Source: Breviolum minutum Mf 1.05b.01 (taxonomy: Eukaryota > Sar > Dinophyceae > Suessiales > Symbiodiniaceae). From it: a stretch of DNA of 64,000 nt. The stretch lies in NCBI GenBank assembly GCA_000507305.1, contig DF239552.1:62001-126000 (forward strand), read 5' to 3'. Shown here one piece after another: positions 10,150 to 20,579 of this stretch (positions are counted from its first letter, which is position 1; each line of letters starts with the position of its first letter). Position numbers and translations under genes: made by a program. Under the pieces are notes generated by a model that was not told the origin of the DNA, ran no database searches, and was given only the letters and a program-made list of their open reading frames with translations.

Positions 10150-11560
10150 TTGCAACAGAGAAGAACGACAAGCAGACAACAGACATCAAGCAAGATCCTA
10201 CGAGCTCTTCAAGCAAACAACAAGAAGACAAGAGGCAGACAACATTTACACCAAACACATAGGTTTACGACAAAGGCTCCAGCAAGCACACAACTACCAC
10301 CTACAAGCAAGTCAACATCATTGCCAGCACCATCAACAATGGACAAGTCAGAGGATCATTGGATACGAGAAGCGCACATGTGGAAACGAGTCCACATACA
10401 TCCACGCAATGAGTTGTACATACCACAGCAGACACAATATGGACCTGACATTACAAAGCTCAAACCTGAGCGAGCTACATTCATGTATCCACAAGATGGA
10501 ACAAGGATGACAAGGTTTGATTATCAATGGACATCACAAGCAAGAAGAATGACAGACAAGACATGGACAGGATCAACAAACTTTGAAGAACAAACAACAT
10601 ACAAGGATGAGTACATCACAGATGAAGAGGACAATCAACAAGCAGCATTGCCAGCAAAAGGCATCAAAGCACCACAACGCAGAGAACACAATTTGACGCA
10701 CCTACCTTACAGATCATGGTGTTCAATCTGCGTAGAAAGCAAAGGCAGAGCAAACAATCATCCAACACAAAAGACAAGCACAGTGCCAGTCATACAATGT
10801 GACTTTGCATACATCAAAAGGCATCCATGACAAACAAGTCATACCAGTACTTACAGCAATTGACGTAGAAACAGGCATGAGCATGGCAACAATGGTACAA
10901 GACAAGCAAAGACAATTCATGTACCTGACACAATGCCTACAAACATTTCTCACTGAGTGTGGAAGAACACAAGCCATTTTGGCACCAACAGTTCTACAAT
11001 CAGGTCAAGAGGAATATACCGTGTCATTGCTGAAGACAACAGCGAGGACAATTGGAAGCAATATCACAGTACGGCAATCACCAGCATACAGCTCACAATC
11101 AAGAGAGGTTCCACAGAACACTCTTCAATCAAGCGAGGACTCTCACTGCACAATTGAAGAGCAACTACAAGCTCAACATCATCAGCATCAATCGTCCAAT
11201 CATGCCATGGGTGATAAGACATGCTGCGTATTTGCTCAATAGGTATGCAATCCACAATGATGGCAAAACTTCCTACTTTAGGAGGTGGAACAAAGAACAC
11301 AAAACACCTTTGTGCGAGTTTGGACTAACAATACAATACATGGTAGCACACCACAAGAAGATGCCAAAACTAGAATCAAGGTTCTACAAAGGAATTTGGC
11401 TCGGCACAGACACAATGACAAGCGAGTCAATTATTGGCATCTCAGGCAAGATCATCAGAACAAGAACAATTAGAAGACAAATTGAGCCAGAGAAATACGA
11501 CAGACAATTGATGGACATCATCAATGCGCCACCATGGACAGCAGTTTCACCAACAGAAGC
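10150..11560 (+). pseudogene. copia integrase, frameshifted, one catalytic Asp changed
   Basis: The zinc-binding part reads HNLTHLPYRSWCSICVESKG (about 10690-10745). The first catalytic Asp is in VIQCDFAYIK. The second should lie in LQSGQEEYTVSLLKTT, where Gly stands for Asp. The Glu region is split by a frame change near 11100 (REVPQ versus ERFHRTLFNQARTL). The C-terminal part is intact in the 11052-11780 frame (FYKGIWLGTDT). It inserted cDNA; this copy is inactive. Confidence 0.7.
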
Positions 11561-11598
11561 ATTACAACCAGCAATGTTGATACCAGCAAGTACAACAA

Positions 11599-13086
11599 GT
11601 GCAAAGCAACAAGCAACAACAGAAACACAAACAGCACTTGAAACAACAGCAACAAACACAGACAGCAGAAGCAAGCGCATCGCAACAACGAGAAACACTT
11701 GTTCTACCAATGGCAACAGCACCAACAAGTCCAGCAAGAAGACAACCACTGCCAATGCCAAAGAGACAACAACCAGATGAGATTACACAAGGCAGTGAGC
11801 CCAAGCAACAAAGGACAGCAGAAGAACCACCGCCAATACAAAGACCTGAACAAGTAGAGCCACCAACAACAAGGATGAGGATCAATGCAATCCAGGTGAC
11901 TACAAAGAGAGGTGGGATAATCACCACGACAGCATGTGAAGACCAACAAGAAGTAAAATTAGAAAGAATTCTACTAGAGCCAATGGTCCACAACACCGAG
12001 GGACTTGACAAGAAGAAAACAATAGAAGGCATGAAGCATGAGGTTGAACAAATGAAGAAACAAGGTGTTTACTCTGAGGTGAACATCAAGGATCTCACAC
12101 CAGAACAACAAGCAACAATCATAGAATCAAGATGGGTGTTGAGAGACAAAGGAGGCAAAGTAAGAGCAAGAATAGTGGCAAAAGGATACACTGAACAAAT
12201 CGAAGACTCAGGCGCAATCTACGCAAGCACACCAATATTCTGCAAACTTCGTATCCTTCTCACAATGGCAATGGCCAAACAATGGACAGTCAAAGCAGGT
12301 GACATTTCAGTAGCATTTCTACATGCCAATGCTGCAACAAAAGATTTGTACATGTGGCCCCCACAAGAGTTCTACAATGACTCTTGGCAAACAGTATGGA
12401 GACTCCACAAAGCAATGTACGGACTAAGGAGCTCACCATCAGCATGGCAAAATCACCCAGCACAAATCCTACAAGATCTTAACATGACACGACTGAAAAG
12501 CGAACCAAACGTATACAATGCAAGCAATGGAGCAGCATACATTCTTGTCTATGTTAACGATCTACTAGTCATTGGACAAGACAATATCGTCAATAATTTG
12601 TTTTCAGCAATTCAGAAACAACTGATTTTAAGACCTACAGGCGAACTGTCAATGGAGCAATCAATCTCCTGCCTCGGGAGAGACATTACAAACAAGGGTG
12701 ACCACTACGAAAAAAGCTTGAGCAAAGAATGCACAACAACAATGTTGGAAGAAGCAGGCATGACAACATGCAAAGCAGCAACAACCCCAGGGACGGCAGC
12801 AAACAAGACAAGCAACGACGAAAATGACAACATACCTGTCGACAAGGACGAACATGCACTCTACCGACGAATCGTCGGGAAGCTACAATTGATGACCTAT
12901 ACAAGACCGGATTTGAGCTTCACAACAAAGGAACTAGCACGTTCCTTACAACAACCAACATGCCTGGACATGAAGAAAATGAAGCATGCACTACGGTATC
13001 TACAAGGAACAAATGAGAACTACAAGTTCATACTGCGCCCGACAACAATACCGGGAAACAAAGACGTACCAATACTCGACGTTTAG
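11599..13086 (+). pseudogene. copia reverse transcriptase (RVT_2), YVND instead of YVDD
   Basis: A 495-codon frame, the longest in the window. After a Gln/Thr-rich linker come ESRWVLRDKGGKVRARIVAK, GDISVAFLHANAATKDLYMW (first catalytic Asp present), HKAMYGLRSSPSAW, and LVYVNDLLVIGQ where YVDD is expected. Asn replaces the first Asp of the catalytic pair, so polymerase activity should be lost. The frame runs on to RPDLSFTTKELARSL and stops at a TAG just before RNase H. Confidence 0.85.
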
Positions 13087-13506
13087 GTCGATGCCGATTG
13101 GGCAGGCTGCACAACAACAAGAAAATCCACAACAGGATTCGCAAATCAAATTCCTTGGAGAAACAATCCATTGCGGATCAAGAACACAAGCAATCGTAGC
13201 ACTATCGAGTGCAGAATCGGAACTGTACTGTCAATTGGAACAGGAGCACAAGAATCACTACACGTCCGCAATTTCCTTATGGAGACAATACTGACAAGCA
13301 AATCACAAATCCGAATCCACACGGACTCAACAAGCGGAAAGAGCATTGCAACAAGAATAGGATCGTCAAAGAAAGCAAAACACATTGACTTAAAGTACCT
13401 TTTCATACAGCAATTGGTTCACAACGGCATACTATCAGTGCACAAGATCGGTACCTTGGACAACATTGTCATTGCAGACATATTCACAAAATATGTCACA
13501 GCATAA
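13087..13506 (+). pseudogene. copia RNase H, in three frames
   Basis: Immediately after the TAG, the same frame continues as VDADWAGCTTTRKSTTGF. A second frame gives GSRTQAIVALSSAESELYC and a third gives QESLHVRNFLMET, HTDSTSGKSIA and ADIFTKYVTA before the TAA near 13504. All RNase H landmarks are there, but two indels and one stop interrupt them. It would degrade the RNA strand during cDNA synthesis. Confidence 0.8.
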
Positions 13507-13519
13507 ACCCTCAACAAGC

Positions 13520-15250
13520 ACCTGTACAACGTTGGGCTTTTGAGCCCAGGCAGCAACTGACACAACGGCCGGCAGTTTCACAAGCTAGCAAGCAAACAGT
13601 CTCACATCCACATCAACAAGCGCGATGCGTGTACAATACATACATCCGTAGTTGACGCCATGGTGTCACAATCCTATTTGGATACAATATCTACTATATC
13701 ATTCTGAACTTTGACAATATGTCGTTTTACTGGATGATGGAGACAATGGGTGTCACAATTTCGTTTTCTGCATGAAGAGTGAACAATTTGGTTTTACAAT
13801 GTTTGCTGTACAAGACGTGAAGTTTCAACAATGGTTGAAAGAAAAAAATTTTTTGAATGAAACAATTTTGCTGCATGAATCAATGCATTTGAAGACAATT
13901 TTTGTTTGCCGCCGCAGCAATTTCCGTTGGGAAACAATTGCGGAGACAAGCGCCTCATTTGCTTACAAGGTGAAAACAATGGCCTGTGACATGCCCAACT
14001 ACGATGACAAGATTGACAATGTGGACTACAAGTCCTTGAAGCTCCTCAACTAATATGGAGCTACAATCTCACAATTTGTTGACAAGGTCAAGCTTGTCAA
14101 TGAAGAAGAGGATCACGTTGAGGTCAAGGCCCTTCGTCCGGGAGGATATGAAGGTGACTTCCGTGACTTGGTGAGGACAATGGGTGACAATGTCACGTTC
14201 TTTTCCTTTACAATGACGGAGTACGAGGCCATGGTGAAGAAGACCGGAGGCACAATCCGGAACATTTCCGGTGATGTGCGGGCAGCCAATGGTTGGATGC
14301 AGACAATTGGATTACCTACAGTCCAAGACTCTGCAAACCAATTGATGTGGCACATGAGCAAGAACCACACAGCCACGGCAGACAATTTCGTGGTGGTTGC
14401 TACAATCCTGGATCAGTACAACTTGATGAGCCACCTTGCAACAAGGAAACTGAATATCTTTCAGAGAGGATATTCAGTCAATGCAATTGGTTCAAGTCCT
14501 CCAGGGACACAACTATGAATTTACCTATGGCGAGTTGGAGAAGACGATGGTGATGTACTACCGCGGCTACAATGTGCTAGAATTGGCACAAAGATTTTCA
14601 CGCGCCAATGGATTCGTTTCACCTTACAGCATGCCCATCAATGTGGCCAAAGCCTTGGATGCCAAGGACCACAATCCAGAAGATCCAATTTTGACAGCCT
14701 TGTGACAAGGGATCTACAATGGTGGATTACTATGTGGCTACAAACTGCCCTTTGACCGCCAGCAATCTTCCCTGAACAATCACTTGGACACTGTGATCAC
14801 GTAGAATGGATCTTGACCAGCAACAATGCCACCGAGGATGTTGCTGTGGAAGAAGATGACAATGGAGGTGACAACAATGATGGTGATGAAGATGGCATTG
14901 ATGGAGGCAACAATGGCCGAGATGATCCAAAGAAGAGAAGGACGGAAGATTGATTGACTACAAGGTCAACAATGAATTCAGCTGAGATGATGGAACAATG
15001 CAGTGCAATCTGCAAGTGAGACCTACGACACCAACAATACTGCGCAACGAGTCGAACAGTGAAGATTTGCTGCAACAATGGATGGAAAGCTGGAACAATG
15101 CACGAACTCTTTTTGTACTTAAGACAACTTAGACTTCAACAATCTCGTGAACAAAACATGGCTTTGGAGTGGTTTTGATTTCACAAATATGAGTTAAAAC
15201 TTGTTTGTTTAGATTTCCAGAGTGTTTGAAACAATACTGTTCCCAACAAT
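13520..15250 (+). other. Extra 1.7-kb segment between pol and 3' LTR, ACAAT-studded
   Basis: Not a known copia domain. Open pieces on +: 13772-14053, 14168-14518 (FFSFTMTEYEAMVKKTGG, FVVVATILDQYNLMSHLA), 14481-14705 (ELEKTMVMYYRGYNVLELAQ), and about 14797-14953, ending in an acidic D/E/N/G-rich tail and DDPKKRRTED with a stop at 14951. Codon use is closer to host DNA than to gag-pol. I infer a captured host or accessory gene, now frameshifted. The pentamer acaat occurs about 40 times. Confidence 0.55.
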
Positions 15251-15252
15251 CT

Positions 15253-15261
15253 GAGGGACGG
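15253..15261 (+). promoter_or_regulatory. Polypurine-tract candidate
   Basis: gagggacgg abuts the first base of the 3' LTR, where plus-strand priming takes place. One C interrupts the purines. Confidence 0.5.
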
Positions 15262-15442
15262 TGTTAAGATACAAGTGTATATACAATCCCAGTGATACCA
15301 GTGGTGTACAACACAATGCACACAACAATGTATTCCATGAACTGCAGGGCCCTTGGGTCAAGCCAAGTACAATTGCCCAGAGAGTACAAAAGGTGCTGAG
15401 TGACATACACTACATCGTGTACAAGTTGAGTTGATTTTTACA
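15262..15442 (+). repeat. 3' LTR (181 nt)
   Basis: Starts tgttaagatacaagtg and ends gatttttaca. It is the same length as the 5' LTR with two mismatches. The target duplication agaca follows. Confidence 0.95.
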
Positions 15443-15625
15443 AGACAGACAGATAGACAGACAGACAGACAGATAGATAGATAGATAGATAAATAGATAG
15501 AAAGCAAGATCAAGAGAGAGAGGGAGAGAGATTTAGATATATAGATAGATAGATAGATAGATAGATAGTTAAATTGTTAGATCGTTAGATAGATAGACAG
15601 ATAGATAGATACATAGATAGGTCGA

Positions 15626-15669
<44 letters not shown>

Positions 15670-15719
15670 ACAGAAAGAAAGAAAGAAAGAAAGAAAGAAG
15701 AGAAAGAAAGAAAGAAAGA

Positions 15720-15753
<34 letters not shown>

Positions 15754-15900
15754 ATAGAGAGATAGAGAGACAGAGAGAGAGATAGACAGCCAGATAGCTA
15801 GATAGCTAGATAGCTAGACAGGTCGAAAGATAGATAGCTTGAAATGAAAGACCAATAGACAGGTAGCTCGATACATAGATAGATGGGTAGAAAGGGCAAG
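15443..15900. repeat. GACA/GATA/GAAA/GAGA microsatellite (right half)
   Basis: Tetranucleotide repeats gaca, gata, gaaa and gaga in blocks, continuing the array left of the retrotransposon. Confidence 0.9.
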
Positions 15901-16032
15901 AAAGACACAGAAAGAGAAGAGGCCTGAAACACCTGTCCGTCCATCAGTGAAACGTCCTCCACGGCCTTGCGCTGTACCATTGGTATTTATATATATTTAT
16001 ATATATACTTTTTTGGGTGCCTCCCTCCCAAG

Positions 16033-16081
16033 TCAGAACGATGTGGGACAATGTCACATGATCGATCCAGAAGCGACTCCG
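16033..16081 (+). CDS. Candidate exon, 49 nt
   Basis: Preceded by ctccctcccaag and followed by the strong donor gtgagt. One base plus 16 codons, NDVGQCHMIDPEATP, with no stop. No product recognised. It could also be chance. Confidence 0.3.
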
Positions 16082-16702
16082 GTGAGTTTTACAAATCAAG
16101 GTACGGGAATAAAATTGTTGTGGGTTTGTTTCCGAAGCAAAGGCCACTCTTCTTCAATTTTCTTCACACGTTTGAGAATCGGCTCAGGACAAATTGATGT
16201 TTGAAGTGTCTTGGTCCAACGGTACTTTGAGCGACATCAGGGATTGGGGAACCTTTTGCATGCTGGGAAAACAACAGGAATCATAGTATCTCTCGCAAGG
16301 TTCTTGATTGTCCAGTAAAAGCATCATGTTTTTTGTATAGTATATGCATGTTGGTGCCGCACATTGCAGGGCCATTGCCACTACACCAAGCAAAATGACA
16401 TATTTGAGGAGAGAAACTCTACCGATCGAATGAGAAATGTAGGCGCGCTTGTCGCTTTGCATTAAGTCTTACCAATGGCCAATCCATGGCAATGGCCATC
16501 AAATCACGGTGGGGTTTGTGATCGAAAATCATAGGAGTTTATTTGCATGTTCCATATTTTTTATGTTCTGAGTTTCGTTACTGGTGCCTTGGAATGACTT
16601 TTGACCAAATTGATCTAAAATATGTTTTTTCGCAAAAAACCGACCGCCTGACCTTCAGCTAAGCCAAAGGAATTTCACGACGACTGCTCCTAAACCACTG
16701 AG

Positions 16703-16756
16703 GAGTGTGACAATCCAAAGATGGAAGCAGAGGAACAGTATGCTCAATGGATTCAG
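16703..16756 (+). CDS. Candidate exon, 54 nt
   Basis: AG at 16701-16702, GT at 16757. Eighteen codons in phase 0, ECDNPKMEAEEQYAQWIQ. Hydrophilic and charged; no family recognised. A second frame over 16660-16756 is also open. Confidence 0.3.
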
Positions 16757-17222
16757 GTGCCCCCGGCCGCGGCTCGAGTTTTTTTCGCCGCGTGGTATTG
16801 TAATTTTGGATTTTTCCACGCCATGGCTATACATTAGGTGGTTTTGGTTTTGGACAATGGTGTCAGGTGACATTCAAGCAATATATGGATGGACCCGGCA
16901 TGGAGCTACATGTTTTTCTAATTTTTCTATTCCAGTATGTGTGCTCCATGTTTTTCAACAATTTTTCAGGTTGGTGAATTATTTGTGACTGGCCTGTGAA
17001 TGTTTTTTGTACATACACACACGCACACACACACACACACACATTTACGAAATTATTCAGTGTCCCGTTTTTGTTGGCAGACCCCCCAACACCTTGAAAA
17101 GGGTCGGGTCTGAAAAGCGATGAAGAATGGTGACGGGTGTCCGTAGTTTCACAGCTAACAACCTGTTCAAATTTGTTCGAATGATATATTCTGGAACAAC
17201 TTCCGTGATTCCGTTTGAAGTG

Positions 17223-17311
17223 TCCCATAGGATCCATGTATGGTATATTGACCATGGATGGTTGATTTGTATGGTAAATGTTTGTGAATCTACCAATCAG
17301 GATCCTATGGG
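17223..17311. mobile_element. TIR element, family E (cccataggatcc)
   Basis: Perfect 12-bp inverted ends cccataggatcc / ggatcctatggg, 89 bp in all. The interior atggttgatttgtatggtaa recurs, sometimes reversed, near 23215, 23920 and 24865. Confidence 0.6.
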
Positions 17312-17625
17312 TATATATCCTTGGAAAGCCACCTCCCACTTCACTTGGGACTAACGACTTGGAAGGATATAAACCATTCACGGAATGCGAATCTCCATTT
17401 AGTGTTGTTCAATGAAATGGGATGGCTTCCCGATTGTTGAAACTGGATGAAAACGGCCAACTGTTGAAACGGTAGCCCCGAAAGATATGCTGTTGTCTTA
17501 GAATTTTGCCTAATTTTGTTTCATGGAGAAATTTTAGGGAGGATCCTCGACACAAAAACTGTAGTTCAAATTCGCGGCATGTATTTATGACAGGGTTGCT
17601 GCAGTGACTGCCCTGAAACCCGCAG

Positions 17626-17751
17626 GAAGGTTCCTGGTTCAAGGTGCAATGTCCCGCTGGATCATTGCTCAACAAGGTGTGGGACTGTCGGGACTGGACC
17701 TTTTTGTTTCCAGAAAATGTTGGTGAACTCTCAGAAGTGTTTGTAGAATAA
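17626..17751 (+). CDS. Candidate exon
   Basis: AG (cccgcag) at 17624-17625. The frame gives GSWFKVQCPAGSLLNKVW and WTFLFPENVGELSEVF, with a stop at 17749. A donor gtgaac inside could end it earlier. The antisense frame 17409-17786 is also open, so confidence is limited. Confidence 0.35.
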   Translation, partial: EGSWFKVQCPAGSLLNKVWDCRDWTFLFPENVGELSEVFVE

Positions 17752-17955
17752 GATCGGCTGTGGTTGTGATTTTGAAAAAAAAACAAAACATGCCGTTTTC
17801 GCAGTCGGTGAAAATGAATATCTCATCAGTACGGAGATAGGTACGCTCAAATGAAACACCCAAAACTTGGCATGAAAGATCCACACGATAAACTTTCAGA
17901 TGCGATGGGCCGGATGTTCTGATATCTTCAGCTTAAAATAATGCGATGTTCCTAG

Positions 17956-18046
17956 GGCTGCTGCTGAGGTGTACAAATGGGAGGGTCAGTTGCGAATGGA
18001 CTATGCCTGCCAGCGCATGACATATATTGGATCATGCTTGGAATGG
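17956..18046 (+). CDS. Candidate exon, phase-matched to the next one
   Basis: AG at 17954-17955, donor gtgacc at 18047. After one base it reads AAAEVYKWEGQLRMDYACQR and on to GSCLEW. It ends in phase 0, as exon 18108-18171 requires, with a 61-nt intron ending tttcctcatcaacag between them. Confidence 0.45.
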
Positions 18047-18107
18047 GTGACCAACAGCGTGGTGACTGGGTGAAGATTTTTTGCCACCTTGATTTCCTCA
18101 TCAACAG

Positions 18108-18171
18108 ACAGAAAGTATCAAAGCGGTTCAAACGTCGTCCCATTGGTCTCCTCAATTGATTTGTGTGAATG
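18108..18171 (+). CDS. Candidate exon following 17956-18046
   Basis: Begins in phase 0 with TESIKAVQTSSHWSPQLICV and is followed by the donor gtatta. Joined to the preceding exon the frame stays open. No product recognised. Confidence 0.45.
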
Positions 18172-18310
18172 GTATTATTTAAATGTCATATATTTTTTGT
18201 TCTATCTCCTCTGAAAATTGCCTGCATCATGGAATCAACTGCGCGTTAGAGTACCCAAAAAACTCTCATTTTATTCCCAAGGGGTTGGGACCCGTGACTC
18301 CATGGGAAGG

Positions 18311-18372
18311 CTCTTGAAGCAAAATACAAGCCACTTGTGAAAATGGGAGCCGCGGGGGCTTTGATAATGTGC
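18311..18372 (+). CDS. Weak candidate exon
   Basis: After gggaag the frame reads ALEAKYKPLVKMGAAGALIM. The donor is not clear and the phase does not match exon 18108-18171. Confidence 0.25.
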
Positions 18373-18527
18373 CATGTTTTTCCTTTCCAACATTGCTGGA
18401 GGGCGTGGATTTTACAAAACTGTTGGTGTGTCGTTTGGGGAATTGATTCTGTTTTGCCCTTGATTGGGGAATTGGATCCGTTTTTAGCTGGGAAATGATC
18501 TTCTCATTTCTTTGATTCTATAAGCAC

Positions 18528-18626
18528 ACCAGCACCTTCCAAGGGGCGCCAATTAAACCCTAAGGGAGAATTGATACCTTTTAGGAATCATTTGACACCC
18601 GTTGTAAGGTCCAGGCATAAGGTGGA
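18528..18626. repeat. Dispersed repeat, copy 1 (second copy at 59612)
   Basis: accagcaccttccaagggg, cgccaattaaaccctaaggg and aaggtccaggca recur with about 80% identity at 59612-59712. See the 59612 entry for the tRNA-like sequence upstream of that copy. Confidence 0.6.
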
Positions 18627-18668
18627 ATTCCTAAATCAGGTTTGTGTTTTCAAGAGCCAGCGACTTCA

Positions 18669-18725
<57 letters not shown>

Positions 18726-18761
18726 CGTCGTCGTCATTGTCGTTGTCGTTGTTGTTGTCGT

Positions 18762-18813
<52 letters not shown>
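18669..18813. repeat. (GTT)n/(GTC)n microsatellite
   Basis: About 48 triplets gtt with a block of gtc/gtt in the middle. All ORFs here come from the repeat. Confidence 0.95.
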
Positions 18814-19659
18814 GCGCATGTGGGATCAAACTGGGTCCACGTAGGGCAAGCGATTGATATGTTTGATGTTTGATGAGGGAGTCGGGGTGGGGCTTGATTC
18901 TGAACCCAGGGGGGGAGGGGGTTAGGGACTACAGTCTCCATCTTGATTGTGGACCCCTTAAGAAAAAAAAACAGTGGTCATTAAATTACCCATTTGGTCG
19001 GAATCAAACAATACAAATGTATGGTAAATTTCAGGGATTCCCCATATAATAATAATGCATCAATAATGCATGTTATTTTTGTGTCGGCAATAGCATGACC
19101 CCTTTGAAATGAACAAAAAAAACAACATGACCTGCGGGGAGGTTCAATTCTGTAAAAAGTGCCAAAAAAAAGTTGATGGTGGCTCAGTGGCTTTGATTGT
19201 GTTTGAACGTAAAAAACGCACCGTTTTTTTTAGAATCAAGGTGAAACAGGAATAAATATATGAATAAATAATATTCAGCAGGATGTTCATATAATGTTGG
19301 ATGCCCTCCCAGTCCAGCTGTACAAGGTTGATGGTTGAGCTTGTAAGGATTCCCTTTAAGAAATGGTCACGGTGATGAGTAAAGTACCAAACTTAACCAA
19401 CCAAGCCATTGATTGCTAGATGGCGATTTGGAGTGGGAATCAATCGTTATTTTCATGTCCATATTTCTAGAAGTTCAAGTATGAATATAATTTGTTTCTT
19501 TCTATTTTTTTACATGTATATGCATGGATATAACATTCCGTTTTCAAGAACAAAGAATCCATTTCCACACTATATTTATCTATATTTCCATACGCGTCCA
19601 TACGTATGCCGTGTCAAAGAAAATGCAGCAATTGAGTTGTTTCATCAAAAATCTCCGAG

Positions 19660-19811
19660 GCTGCCACCGAAAAGGGCCTTATGGAGGCCAGGAACTCGGG
19701 AACCAAGCGGAAAAAAACCACGGAAGTTCCTGACACATCCTGGAAAATTAACATGTTGAACCCAAAAAAAATGGAGGTTTGGTTTTTGATGATTTTCCAG
19801 ACTTCAATTAG
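19660..19811 (+). CDS. Candidate exon
   Basis: AG at 19658-19659. The frame reads AATEKGLMEARNSGTKRKKT and then EVPDTSWKI, basic and hydrophilic, possibly nuclear. GT candidates lie at 19777 and 19812. The antisense is also open. Confidence 0.35.
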
Positions 19812-19851
19812 GTATATTAGGCGATTGTTGGGTTCCATTTTTTTTCTCCAG

Positions 19852-19927
19852 GGTGTAGTATATTGCACACCTTCAAACGCAATGAGCCCCTCCCAAAAAA
19901 GGCAACTGACGCCCCTTTTGTTAGCAG
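19852..19927 (+). CDS. Candidate exon with good splice sites
   Basis: Acceptor ttttttttctccag and donor gtacgt bound 76 nt. Two frames stay open: VVYCTPSNAMSPSQKRQL or CSILHTFKRNEPLPKKATD. I cannot choose between them without the neighbouring exons. Confidence 0.45.
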
Positions 19928-20209
19928 GTACGTGTACCTGAGCAGTTGGGGCTGACGGCCGAATAAGTTTTGAGGTTCATGCCTGTGGATTCATGCATTT
20001 TCCCTCTGGAAAACAACAGGGGTGGAAGAGCACAACACAAACAACAATCTGTTTTTTTCCTTAATTCTTTCCCACTTTGTTTCATTGTTTTTCTTGACCT
20101 AAGCATTCAACCGACATTTTTTGGGGATCTGTTTGGAGCATGTGTAGTACTGCATGCAGTGTTGATTTGGGCCGACATCCTTCCATATCATCCTCTATCC
20201 TCGTTCCAG

Positions 20210-20302
20210 GCACGGGTGAGTTGTCCAACACCTGACATGGGGATACAAGCACCTTGGATGAGGGGCCAGGGTGTATGTGATATGCTGCAGGTCAATGGGA
20301 AG
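20210..20302 (+). CDS. Candidate exon, 31 codons
   Basis: Acceptor ctctatcctcgttccag and donor gtgtac. Phase 0 throughout: ARVSCPTPDMGIQAPWMRGQ then GVCDMLQVNGK. Confidence 0.45.
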
Positions 20303-20317
20303 GTGTACCTTAAAAAT

Positions 20318-20579
20318 TGACCAAAACTTTTACTTGAAGTTGCTGGGAGAACTGGGAAAGAGATGGATCAACATGCTTCATCTCTCAAGATATTTCTGGA
20401 TTCTTGCATGGCCAGTTTCTTTTGGGGGGGTTGCACCCAGCAAAGTTTCTTGGCAACTTATGGCGACCTGGGATCCCGCCGGTTGGGAATCCCTTAGTGG
20501 TAAAAAGGGTCAGGGAATCCTCCCAAAATCCCCTTCAGGTCTAGGAATTTCTAGTAGTTTGGCCAGATGCATGCTTTGA
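20318..20579 (+). CDS. Open coding-like segment
   Basis: One frame is open for 85 codons (NFYLKLLGELGKRWINMLHL ... WESLSGKKGQGILPKSP, stop near 20577). A second frame over 20328-20496 is also open (EVAGRTGKEMDQHASSLKIF). Probably one exon; the frame is undecided. Confidence 0.35.

Larger units (their letters stand above)
7786..15442 (+). mobile_element. Complete Ty1/copia-type LTR retrotransposon
   Basis: Two 181-nt direct repeats with TG...CA ends enclose, in copia order, gag, protease, integrase, reverse transcriptase and RNase H, followed by an extra segment. The 5-bp duplication agaca lies on both sides (7781-7785 and 15443-15447). All coding parts are on + and broken by frameshifts or stops. 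Its base composition, very rich in aca, caa and acaa, differs from the surrounding T/G-rich DNA. Confidence 0.95.

Noticed and set aside
13772-14705. Envelope gene in the LTR element
   Set aside because: No signal peptide, membrane segment or cleavage motif; the tail is acidic with a basic nuclear-type motif.
18571-18941. Poly-Val, poly-Cys and poly-Asn ORFs
   Set aside because: Products of the GTT repeat.
19180-19215. tggctcagtgg as a tRNA A box
   Set aside because: A perfect A-box match but no B box or cloverleaf downstream; not a tRNA gene.
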